From assembly GCA_018350325.1 (NCBI GenBank), contig JAEVLN010000027.1, forward strand, positions 682,001 through 746,000: 64,000 nt of DNA, given 5' to 3'. The notes below the pieces were generated by a model that was not told where the DNA came from, searched no databases, and saw nothing but the letters and a program-made list of their open reading frames with translations. This DNA comes from Globodera rostochiensis. Its lineage: Eukaryota > Nematoda > Chromadorea > Rhabditida > Heteroderidae. A program made the position numbers and the translations under genes. How positions within the stretch are numbered: position 1 is the first letter of the stretch; each line of letters starts with the position of its first letter. Positions 18,098 through 29,900 of the stretch are shown here, piece after piece.

Positions 18098-21000
18098 ATG
18101 CAGCATGCCCCCCCCTCGAGCCTGGTAATTTCCATTGTTTCAGAATGTTGGCCTCCAAATTTCGCCAATTTGGATTCATCTGAAGAATTACGTCTTCTGC
18201 GTGCCAGAATTGCCCAATTGGAACGCCAACAAACGATCAATTCGCCAACTTCAAGCGACACTTTCGATTTGTTGGCACAAAATGAAAATGGTAAATGCAA
18301 GGGCTGCTCGAGACTTGAATTATTGAGACCGAGAAATAACCCTGAGATTCTCGAAAAGCCTTACAAACATTTTTCGTTGGTCGGATTGGAGAATTTTCCC
18401 CGGAAGAAAAATATTTAATTTTTTGGAAAAATTGAAGAATACTTGTACCTCACCAAATCCCACAAATTATATATCAATCGACTTCTCTCTGAGCCTAACG
18501 CTCGAATCTGAAACAATTTTTGGCGGAAACCACATTGAAGCAAGTTATGAGCCCGGGTAGGCCTAATCCACCCTGGCTTGGGGTTCGTTAGGCTTAGGTC
18601 TAATGCTCCGTTGCGTGTTTTAAGGCCTATACAAGTGATTTTGATCATTTTTAAGGGTAACTGAGTCCACAGTCAAAAATACACTTCAGTCCCGGGCTCA
18701 TAACTTGCTTCAAAGTGGTTTCCGCCAAAAAACTCTTTCAGATTCGTGCGTTAGGCTTAGAGAGAAGTGCTATAATTTGTGGGATTTGGTGAGGTACAAG
18801 TATTCTTCAATTTTACCAATTTTTTTGTCATTTTTAAAAATTAAAAATGCGGTGGACACTTTGTACAAGCAAAACGACGAAATTGGGCCGAACAACGACA
18901 AATCCAATGTTGAAAAGTTCGATCAGTTGGAAGTGAGTTTTGTTTTTGATCAAGAAAATATCGATTTTTATTGTCTCTGTCGGGTGGGTCCAAAATTTTA
19001 ATTTGTTTTTAAATAAGTTACAGATCTAAAGTTTTATCAATTAATTAATTCCTTTGCAGGAAAAGATCAAGCAAATTGACCTGGAATTGAAAGGCATCAA
19101 GCAGTTGAAGGGAGAACAGATCGTAAAGATGGAGGAGTATCAGAACAACCAGCAACAGGCCATCATCGACGCGTTCACTGAGAAACTAAAGGGTAAACTT
19201 TTGAGTTTAGAAAATCACTTAACCATTTTTGTATCTCAAATAATTAATTTATTTTACCCTTTCAGTTTCCATTGATCAATTTTCGTTGAAGCATAAAGAA
19301 AACGAGAAACTGTTAAATGCTCAGCAGAATTTAATGGAAGAGATGAATTTGAAGCAGCAACAGCACCAAAAGGAGACCAATGACAAAATTGGCTGGTTAA
19401 ATAAGGACCAGGAGCAATGCGGTGGGGAGAAATATTTTTGGCTTTAAAGAATGAAAATCAATTCATTTAATTTGTTTGCACTGTTTCAGTTTCCATTGAT
19501 CAGTTTTTGTTGATGCAAAGTGATCAGAAGGCATTGCTCGACAGACTTGAACAAAAGCAAACGGCGAATGCTGGACAACAAAAAACTGATCAAAAAGCAC
19601 TGTGTTCAACGATTGATCAAGTGGGTTTAAACTAGGGTTGGCCGGGATCGGGATTTTTGGGGAAAACCGGGACTAAATTTGGTCCCAGTCAAAAAACGGG
19701 ACATTATATAAGGGAGTTTTGAAGCAATTTTGAAAAACCGGGACCAAAATTTCAGTACCAAAATGGAAAAAATCAAGACTGGTCTCGGTCCCCATACAAC
19801 CAACTCTAGGTTAAAGGCATTGGCTGATGTCCATGCTGTGTTTAAAACTTTTAGCTATTCAATGAACGTGAAGAACAACTGAACAACTTTTTTGTGCAGT
19901 TTATTGAAGAACAAAACAAAAAGTTGGAGGAACGAAAGGAAACGGACAGAATGTTTCAAAAGCAAATGGATGAATTGGGAAACAGTTCGAAGAAAGAGCT
20001 CGAAAAGGTGGGAAATATGGACAAATGTTTGTTTTAAAGTTATTTTGAAGTAGAGTTTTTGAACAAGATTTGTTAAGAAAATTGATCCAAAAATTAGAAA
20101 TGTTGCAAAACAAAGTGCCCCCTATGCTTTTTTGATTTCGTCAAACAAAAAATGGATGAAAAGCTTGTGAATTGTCATCTAAAATATTTTTTTTAATGTC
20201 TAGCTTTATTTTAAGGCATTTAAAATAATAAATATTAAAGGAAATGAATCAGCTGAAGGGGGAACTGATTACAAAGATGGAGGAGTATCAGCAACAACAG
20301 CAACTCAACATAGTTGACTTGCAGAAGGCAGTTGCCGTGTTAAATAATGCAATTGGAATAGGTAATTTTTTTTGTGTTCAGAATGTGCAAATCCCCGTCT
20401 TTTCGGAGTTTTAATGGTTGAAAAAATAAAATTTATATTTCCTTAGGGCTACCCCTTCAAAATCGTTGGGATGCCGCTGCATGCCACCACGAACTCGCGC
20501 TAATTGAGCCCGATCGATTGACTGTCCAAGTTACTGGAAAGGATTGGGGTATTTATTAAATAAAAATATAAAAAAAAAATTTAGAATTTAAACAACAAAA
20601 AATAGTATTAAGATTTGTTAACAATTTTTAAATATATTGAATGATTAATTTTCAGGGTATCACTCTGTGTTCGCTGAGCGGCCAATTCCGAAAAGGAATT
20701 TCGGCATTTTTTACTACGAAGTGAAAATATTAACGCAGGAAGGGTAATTTACTTTAATATTATAAAACAATTACGATGTTTTAAAATATTTTATTATATA
20801 TTTAGCTTTGGTCACATTGGACTCGCCACCAAACAAATGCCATTGGACAAATGTGTTGGATGTTACAATGGCACTTACTCATACGGAAGCAGTGGCAAAT
20901 TTTGGGGTCACGCGGTTGACGGATGTTCCTATTGTAATGGACGTCCGTACACTGAAGGAAAGCCTCGTGGCGTCGGTGACGTCATCGGATGCGGCGTCAA

Positions 21001-21261
21001 TTTGGCGTCTCGCCAAATCATTTACACAAAAAATGGGCAGCCTTTGGGTGAGAAAAAGAAAATAAATAAAATTAAAGGGTAATTTCATTTTTTAGGAAAA
21101 ATACTTTAAATTTATAAATTCTTAATTTATTTGTTTTTTTTGCAGACACTGCCAATTTATTTGTCGATTCTGACACCAATTTGTTTCCGTGTGTTTCGTT
21201 GTTTCTCTCTGGCACCAAAATTGAAGCAAACTTTGGACCGGACTTTGAATACAAATTCTGA
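18098..21261 (+). CDS. Coiled-coil plus SPRY-domain protein (Ran-binding/RBP-like)
   Basis: N-terminal exon about 18098-18290 has [19 protein letters not shown]. Coiled-coil exons follow: about 18848-18932, 19060-19192 ([16 protein letters not shown]), 19266-19421 and 19490-19620 (both start VSIDQF, a tandem exon duplication), 19855-20007 and 20241-20361 ([16 protein letters not shown]). The SPRY domain is in 20447-20548 ([14 protein letters not shown]), 20656-20743 (GIFYYEVKI), 20806-21047 ([15 protein letters not shown]-type [26 protein letters not shown]) and 21146-21261 ([23 protein letters not shown], stop). Splice phases agree from 18932 onward. The acceptor of the second exon is missing, next to a foldback element. 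No signal peptide is visible, unlike secreted SPRYSEC effectors. Confidence 0.8.
18421..18835. mobile_element. Foldback element with about 140-bp inverted arms
   Basis: 18425-18560 (AATACTTGTACCTCACCAAA ... AAGTTATGAGCCCGG) is repeated inverted at 18690-18830. The elements lie in an intron of the SPRY gene, directly upstream of the exon whose acceptor I cannot find. Confidence 0.75.
19633..19808. mobile_element. hAT-type MITE
   Basis: Termini TAGGGTTGGCCGGGATCGGG and (inverted) TAGAGTTGG. Flanks GTTTAAAC and GGTTAAAG agree at 6 of 8 positions. Same family as 32988-33088. It lies in an intron of the SPRY gene. Confidence 0.65.
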
Positions 21262-21632
21262 GATGAGCAAGAAGCCCCCGGACAGTGAAAAACAATTAAA
21301 TTATTTATTTTTTAAGAATATGGTCAATGATTTTGACATTTATATACAATTCGTCGTTTTGTTTTCAAATTTGTCTGATTTGATTTTTAATCGATTTTCA
21401 AATCTGCTCGATACTCGTCGCAGCGGCGATCTGGGAATTTTTATCATTAATAAAAATTTTATGCATTTTGAAAGAAAATAAAATAAAAAGCATACGTCGC
21501 GTAAGTATAGCAAGGAAATGTTAAATAATTTTAAAATTTATTTATTTGTTTCTAACTAAAAATGCAATTTGTAAACAAACCTCACAAAAAGACAATCTCC
21601 AATGTTCGGGAATCGAACCCGACAAATTTGTC

Positions 21633-22138
21633 TCAATAAGGTTGTACAGAATTCCTGTTAAACAATTTGATGATCGTTTGCCATTCTTTGTTAAAAGCAT
21701 TCCGATATTCTGTGCTGAAATGCATATTTAAAAATTGATATTTACTTTTATTTTTACCTTGTAAAGTAAAGAATTGGCGCATTGGAGGCGGCACTGACAT
21801 TCAACAAAATGCCAACAATTTGATTCCATTTCCGTATTGCCATTATGTCATTTCCAAGCTTTGGAATTATAATGAGTACTTGAAAGTAATTCAGGTAATA
21901 TCCGCCAATATTCACAGAAACGATCAGGAACAATGTGCGAAATATTTGAATGTTGATTTGGTGCGAGTTGGAGTTGTGCAGTGCTTTAAAGTTTAAACAA
22001 TAAATATATATTTTAATAAAATATCTTTTCGAATTTAAAATAAAAATACCTTTTCTGAAGTGAATAGCAATTGCAATGACCGCATAAAGAACAATTGTTG
22101 TCAGCAAAATAACATAAATCATATAATAAACTGACCTC
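21633..22138 (-). pseudogene. Serpentine chemoreceptor (srv-like) fragment, TM5-TM7
   Basis: Minus-strand exons: about 22050-22130 (MIYVILLTTIVLYAVIAIAI), about 21765-21985 (IQIFRTLFLIVSVNIGGYYL, then ILLNVSAASNAPILYF), and 21633-21717 (STEYRNAFNKEWQTIIKLF, stop). SxxNAPILYF followed by a S-EYR basic tail is the usual end of srv/srsx-type receptors. I see no exons for TM1-TM4 upstream, and the region beyond 22140 is AT-rich. So it is a fragment, or its 5' exons lie out of recognition. Confidence 0.6.
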
Positions 22139-22140
22139 AC

Positions 22141-23900
22141 TAATTGTTAGATTTGTCGGCATTTGTATAATTTTAAAAGCCTTAAAGAGTCAGTCTTCAC
22201 AGATAGTCAATTTTCGTTTCCTATTTTGCGGCATATTTTATGTTAATTTAATTTCGTTATATTTAATTAACGAGCAAGGTGGCCTTTTAACTCTTTTATG
22301 GAGAGCAGATGAAAACAATTCTGAGAAGTTGATTATAACGAACTTATAAGATAAATAATAATTATGAATTCGTTCTGTCAATTAGACGCCAAGTTGGGGC
22401 TGTTTTTTTTTTGGTTAAAAGTGCAAATTTTGTGCCTTTTTCGGTTTCAATTCGACTTTTTTTTAATAAAAAATGCAAATAGAAAAATGGAAAGTTTTAA
22501 TTATTATTTTGATATTCTATTTTAACAACAGCAACAGACCATCGACAGTTGCAGAAGTTTGCACATATCAAAACTAAGAGTTCGGACATTTCAAAAAAAA
22601 ACCTGTAACTTAAAATCCAGCTGAACATCGGCGGAATGGGAAAGAGTCCCGGAAAATCGGTCACCGAAAAATTGGTCTCCAGGATTTTTCGAGTTTTTCG
22701 TTCTAACTTTTTTCAAAAAACTCTAAAAGTTTAGCTTTCTTTGCTATGTTACTCAACTCAAAGTTTTGATTGATACTAATTGCAATCAATTAGGCTTAGT
22801 ATAAACAAAGTTAGCGAAAAGGGGCACAAGTTTTCTTGGAAGCGAACCACTTTTCAGCTTACAACATTTTTAAAAGTCTACAGAATGCGAAGAATTTATT
22901 AACATTTGACAGCATTTAGTCTGAAGGAGTTTTTTTCAGAAGAAAGCTAAGCTTTTAGAGAACCCTTGGTGATCAATTTTCTGGTGACCGATTTTCCGTT
23001 CACCATGGGAAATACCGTAGTTATCCCGGGGAGCCCCGTTTTCGCATTTTATTTTTTCTGAAATTATTATTTCATTCGAATCCTCTCATCGTGACAAAAC
23101 GAATGGCCATCAAAATCTCGGCGTCGGACCCTCCAATAGTATAGTAAAATTTACAGCAAAATGCATACCAAAAAGAATTAGAAAAATTCTTTGTTTTATT
23201 TGGGTGTTTAATGAATTCGAATAAATTTGCAACAAACCCCGACCGGGACCGATTGCGTTAAAAATGTTTCTGACTCCTAATAGTAAGTTTGAAACTTTGA
23301 ACAGGCAATGCGAACGCGCTGATTAAACGATAAAATTTAACATCAAATATCAATTTTTCACAAAATGTCATAAAATCGCTCGATCACTTCGCCAATATTG
23401 AATTTGAACGACTCCCTCCACTCAATAAAAATAAAATTTTCAATAAAAATCAGCGCTAAAAACGCTTAATACTTTTAAACTAATTTTTTTAAATTTCACT
23501 AATAAAAAAATTACAAAACAATCTCGTATCCGTTTTTAAATCTTTGTCTTGCTTTGGCATTCGCCATCATCGCGCCAAACTGTCGACGTTTCAAAAAGTT
23601 TTTGTTTGATCGTATGTAAAACGGAACCAAATTATGTAGTTGTGATCACAATTATCTATTCAAAAATTATCCCATTTCCCATAATGAATCAGCGCCCAAT
23701 CGGACGACAATTAGTGAAATGTTAAGCGAATGGTGTAAAATTTGTGTTAAAATAAAAGTGGTCATCCCATCAAAACATCGGCTGCTATAAACATCCGTTG
23801 TGGACAGAAGCAGGCTGACGAATTGACGCCAAACGTCCCATCCCCCGTTTCATTGGGGCTTTAAAAGAGTTATGCCCAATTAGCATTTTATCATTTTTGC
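22141..23900. other. Intergenic, AT-rich
   Basis: No supported gene. Two palindromic stretches (around 22660-23000) pair AAAATCGGTCACC with GGTGACCGATTTT, indicating a degraded inverted-repeat element. Confidence 0.4.
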
Positions 23901-23940
23901 CGTTTCCGAAAGCGGATTTTCGCATTCCATCAACTTCAGG

Positions 23941-26900
23941 ATGTACGGCTGGTGTCTACTGCTTCTACAGATTGGCACTATCGCACCGGACGCGTTTGCG
24001 CGGAGCGTTAGCGGCACTATTGGAACGAACAAAGCGGCACGGAGCGCTAACGGCACCATTGCATTGGACTCGTTTAACGGCACTATTGCATTGGACTCGT
24101 TTGTGCGGAGCGCTAACGGCACCATCGCATCTGACCGGTTTGAGCGGAGCGCTAACGACACCAAAGCAAGCGGAAACGGATCGGAGGGCACTTTTGATGT
24201 GGACAAAATCATAGCGAATGTGCTGCGCTCGTCTAATAAGACTTTCACCAAATTGGTTAGACTGTTTCCCCACTTTATTTCATTTTTATGCGTGTAAAGG
24301 GAACAATTTAAATTGATACCACCAATTAAAAGCTCCAACAAAGCCATTATTAGGCTAAAGCTAAGAGATCGGTTAAGTCTTAATAAAGAGTTAGAGACAG
24401 GCAAAATGGGTGCTTGGGGAAGGGAATCGAACCCACCGCATGATTTAACAGATTCAGATCACTTTTTGCAATGAAATCTGATCTCATTTTTATGATTCTG
24501 ATCTTAATCTTGTCCTAAAACTGGGTTGCGGTCCCGAACCAACCCGTGGAACCTGGATTTTCTAAACCGACAAAACCCTACCTAAAAACTTCCAGCCAAC
24601 TGAGCACTTACAAAAAAATTATGGCCGAAAAATTGAAAAGTCTAATTGATAGATTCAACTAAGGTCCCAGCCGGGAGGCGGGCGGGGAGGAAACCCGGGG
24701 ATCCCCGGTTTCCTCATCCCCGGTTTCCCCATCTCCAGAAACGGGGATCCCGGTTTCCCCATCTCCAGAAACGGGGATCCCCGGCCATTCTCATCCCCGG
24801 TTTTCCCATCTCCAGAAACGGGGATCCCCGGTCTTTCTCATCCCCGGTTTCCTCATCCCCAAAAACGGGATTCCCGGCCATTCTCCTCCCCGGTTTTCCC
24901 ATCTCCAGAAACGGGGATCCCCGGCCATTCTCATCCCCGGTTTTCCCATCTCCAGAAACGGGGATCCCCGGTCTTTCTCATCCCCGGTTTCCCCATCCCC
25001 AAAAACGGGATTCCCGGCCATTCTCCTCCCCGGTTTCCACATCCCCAAAAACGGGGATCCCCGGCCATTCTCATCCCCGGTTTCCCCATCTCCAGAAACG
25101 GGGATCCCCGGCCATTCTCATCCCCGGTTTTCCCATCTCCAGAAACGGGGATCCCCGGCCATTCTCATCCCCGGTTTTCCCATCTCCAGAAACGGGGATC
25201 CCCGGTCTTTCTCATCCCCGGTTTCCCCATCCCCAAAAACGGGATTCCCGGCCATTCTCCTCCCCGGTTTCCCCATCCCCAAAAACGGGGATCCCCGGCC
25301 ATTCTCATCCCCGGTTTTCCCATCTCCAGAAACGGGGATCCCCGGCCATTCTCATCCCCGGTTTTCCCATCTCCAGAAACGGGGATCCCCGGTCTTTCTC
25401 ATCCCCGGTTTCCCCATCCCCAAAAACGGGATTCCCGGCCATTCTCATCCCCGGTTTCCCCATCCCCAAAAACGGGGATCCCCGGCCATTCTCATCCCCG
25501 GTTTTCCCATCTCCAGAAACGGGGATCCCCGGCCATTCTCATCCCCGGTTTTCCCATCTCCAGAAACGGGGATCCCCGGTCTTTCTCATCCCCGGTTTCC
25601 CCATCCCCAAAAACGGGATTCCCGGCCATTCTCATCCCCGGTTTCCCCATCCCCAAAAACGGGGATCCCCGGCCATTCTCATCCCCGGTTTCCCCATCTC
25701 CAGAAACGGGGATCCCCGGCCATTCTCATCCCCGGTTTTCCCATCTCCAGAAACGGGGATCCCCGGTCTTTCTCATCCCCGGTTTCCCCATCCCCAAAAA
25801 CGGGATTCCCGGCCATTCTCATCCCCGGTTTCCCCATCCCCAAAAACGGGGATCCCCGGCCATTCTCATCCCCGGTTTTCCCATCTCCAGAAACGGGGAT
25901 CCCCGGCCATTCTCATCCCCGGTTTTCCCATCTCCAGAAACGGGGATCCCCGGTCTTTCTCATCCCCGGTTTCCCCATCCCCAAAAACGGGATTCCCGGC
26001 CATTCTCATCCCCGGTTTCCCCATCCCCAAAAACGGGATTCCCGGCCATTCTCATCCCCGGTTTCCCCATCCCCAAAAACGGGGATCCCCGGCCATTCTC
26101 ATCCCCGGTTCTCATCTCCAGAAACGGGGATCCCCGGCCATTCTCATCCCCGGTTTTCCCATCTCCAGAAACGGGGATCCCCGGTCTTTCTCATCCCCGG
26201 TTTCCCCATCCCCAAAAACGGGATCCCCGGCCATTCTCATCCCCGGTTTTCCCATCTCCAGAAACGGGGATCCCCGGCCATTCTCATCCCCGGTTTCCCC
26301 ATCTCCAGAAACGGGGATCCCCGGTCTTTCTCATCCCCGGTTTCCACATCCCCAAAAACGGGGATCCCCGGCCATTCTCATCCCCGGTTTCCCCATCTCC
26401 AGAAACGGGGATCCCCGGTCTTTCCCCTTCCTTCATCACATCCTTTTGTTTCAATTCTTTACAAAGATCGCCAATTCTTGTATCTTCCCCGACAAACCTT
26501 TCAGCACCGCCGGGCCTCCTCCACTCTTACGTAAACCAACTTTTTTTCCAAAAGTTAGAAGCAAAATGCTTAATTTTGCGAAAATTTTGGAGAAATTTCT
26601 TAACGAAAATCCCAAATTTTTTTCCGACGGCGTCAGTCGGCACCTTAGGGCTCTTCTTCTCACCTCGGCCGGGGATCCCCGTTACCCGGTTTGGTCATGC
26701 TCGAAAACGGGGATCCCCGGTTTGTCCGTCCCGGTATCCCCGTTCCCCGGTTTTACCGGAGGCCCCCCCTCGCTGCAACTCTTTCAAATCGAAATCAAAT
26801 AAATAAAGTTATTTTTTCATATTTCAAAATTGCTTTTTTTTGCACTTTTGTTCTCGCCTCGTTCAGATTACCCCAAAGGACATTCAACAGCTTTGCCGTG

Positions 26901-29900
26901 CTGCAAAAAAAGTGCTCAAGCACAAAACTACGCTGGCCGAAATTGCACCGCCAATTTTCCTTTTTGGCGATGTCCACGGCCAATACTCGGACGTGTTGCG
27001 CATGTTCAACAAGATTGGCTACCCAACGGGGGACAAGAAGTACATGTTCATCGGCGACTTTGTTGACAGAGGCAACCAAAGTCTGGAAGTGGGTGTGCTG
27101 CTTATGAGCTACATGGTGAGAGACAGGGATGGGGCGGGTTATCCGAAACCCGAGAGCCGAAACCCGGTCTTTTTCTCGACGCGAGACCCGACCCGACATT
27201 TTTCTCAACCCGCCCCATCACTGGTGAGAGAGGAGGCGAAGCGGGTCACTCGCGTCTCAGGGACGACGTTTAGAGCAGCTCATAACTTTGTTCAAGACTG
27301 ACCAATCTTCATAATCTTTATATCATACGAAAGCTCTAATTGATTAGAAGATCTATTTCAGGAACATCAAGCCGGTTTGATGCACTATTAAAAAGTTATA
27401 AATGAAAAAAATATAAATCGGACTTTTTCACTTTTTTCCTGGTCATAATTTTGTTTATTTTTATCCATGCTTTTCGAATGCTTACAAATAGCTTCTTCTT
27501 ATTATGGATTATAAAAGATGGTCAGTCTAGGACAAAAAAAAACTAGAGTCGCACATTTTTGGCAACATATTCAAATTTTTGGCACATAAGGTCAAATATG
27601 CCGACACGTTCGTTTTGCTGCGCGGCAACCATGAGGTCGCATCAGTCAACGATAGGTGAGTTGAATGGTTAAACGGGCGTGGGACAATTGAGTATCGGCC
27701 AATTGAGTATTGCTAAGTTAAAAGGGAAAAAGCAAATCCTAACTATCGGCCCCCCGACCCTCACAAAATAATTTTCTTTTAAAAATCACACCAGATCAAA
27801 AAAAAAGCATTTTGTAAAATGCGTAATTTTCGAATATTTAATCAATTTCTTACTAAAATCATCAAAGATCCCAACAACAAAAAAGGGACCGTGGGTTTGA
27901 GGCGCGATCCTGATCGAGATTTCGATCGAGAATCGAAAAATCTCGGTCAGGCCAACATCTCTTTGATCGAGAATCTCGATGGCCCTTTCTCTAATTTCTT
28001 CATACATATGGCCCCATTTCCTTCAAAGGTATGGCTTTAAAAAGGAGATTGAAAAACGCTATGGAAAAGAAGAATCGGAAGACATTTATTGGAGATTCAA
28101 CAAGGCATTCGCATTGCTCCCATTCGCCGGGCTGGTCGGAAATAAAATTCTGTGTAAGAATGAGGAGATGTGGCACCAAACGAGTGCCAGCCAGCCCCAG
28201 CCAGGGTTGCAACGGATAGAGAAAAATTGTCGGATTTATCCCGGAATGGACAAAATTTTCGAATCGGATCGGATAAAGAAACAATTTCGGGTCAGACTAA
28301 CAAAAAAAATTTGAGATCGGATTTAGGGGATTATCCGTTACAACCCTGCCATCTCTAGGGGAATTGCCCATGAATTCAGGCATGCATGGAGGCATTTCGC
28401 CCAGAATTCTCAGTCTGCAACAATTGCGCAACTTGAATCGAACGATGGTTAAAAAAATGACAGACAAAACAGTGGAGAATGATCTTCTCTGGGCTGATCC
28501 AAATGAGAACATCACAGGAGTTATTTTTAATAAAGGACGCGGTACGAGCGTTTATTTCGGTATGGACGTAGTCGAAAGCCTTCTCAAGCGGCTTAACATT
28601 GACAAAATCGTTCGAGCTCATGAGGTCAGTCAAGTTGTGGCATAGGCTGGGGGGGGGGGGTCTCCGACAGGGTTGCAACGGATTGGGAAAAAAGTCGGAT
28701 ACGGATTTCGGATCGGATTGTTCTTGAGAAAAAAGTCGGATCGGATATCGGATTTGAAAAAACACCGGATTTCGGATAACGGATTTCGGATGAAAAAATT
28801 TTTTAGTGGAAAAAACTGAAATTTTGGTGTTTTTTTAGAAGATTTCCGGGAAATGATAATTTATTCAATGTAACACTCAAGTTCAATAAGAAAAATCGCA
28901 AATGGGCAAATTATGGTGAAGAAAAAGTTTAACTTCCCATCCAGGGCCGTAACCAGAGAGGGGGGGAGGGGGGCAAGCCAAAAAAAAGTCGATTCTTAGT
29001 TTTGTTGAAGTTTAACTAAAAATTTTGTCGATTTTTATTTTTCAAAAATACAAATTTTTTTTGCGAATTCTGCTTGTGGGGTGGGGGAGGGGTCGGCGGT
29101 GCCGATAGGCGCCGCCGAGAAAATTTTGAATTTTTAATGTGAATTTGTTAAGAAAATTGGTCAAAAAAATGTAAAAGTTTATTTATAAAAATACCAAATA
29201 AAAAAATTTTAGGGAAAATTTCGATCTTTGGGGTGGATTTTTGGTAATAGAAAAAGTCACTTTTTAGGGGGTACATTTTGTTTTATTGCTTTTTTCTTGC
29301 GAAATTTTGGGGAAAAATATTGAGTTTCTTCAAGAAATTTCTAAAAAATGCTTAAAAATTGCATTTTTCTCAAGAAAATTGCTTAAAATATTGATTAATT
29401 ACGGAAAAAATCGCGAATTATTGATTAATTCTCAAAAAGCCAAAATATTGATTTATATTAACTAAAAACTCGCTCTAATTTTAAAATTTTTCAAAATGAA
29501 TGCTATTTCCGGGCTTCTCTCATGATTCCCTATTTGCAAAAAAAACATGTTAAAACTTGAAATCTCGACCCTATTGATAAGCCCTTCGGTATGCTATTAT
29601 ATTTTACTCGTTGGTTCATTTTTTTGTGTTCAATCATATCGGACAATTATCCGGATTTCGGATCGGATTTGCCAAAATTTGTCGGATCGGATTTCGGATA
29701 TCGGATTGGCGCCCAAAATTTGTCGGATCAGATATCGGATTGAGAAAAACACCGGATTTCGGATAACGGATTTCGGATAATCCGTTGCAACCCTGGTCTC
29801 CGATCGACTTCCCCCTCCACTAAGATCCGCTCCGCCCCCCTCCCCCTGTTAGCGATTTCTCGAGACTTGAGACCGACGAGTCTCAACAAAAACCTTCGCG

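Noticed and set aside
21604..21626. tRNA-like GGGTTCGATTCCC on the minus strand (also at 24417-24432)
   Set aside because: A T-arm-like sequence is present but no acceptor pairing or anticodon arm can be drawn upstream; could be tRNA-derived repeat remnants.
24696..26425. CRISPR array
   Set aside because: Adjacent units have no unique spacers; eukaryotic satellite.
24646..26802. 718-codon open frame rich in Pro/Ser/Arg
   Set aside because: It is a by-product of a 47-bp satellite lacking stops; the frame rotates through all three phases of the unit and lacks a convincing start.
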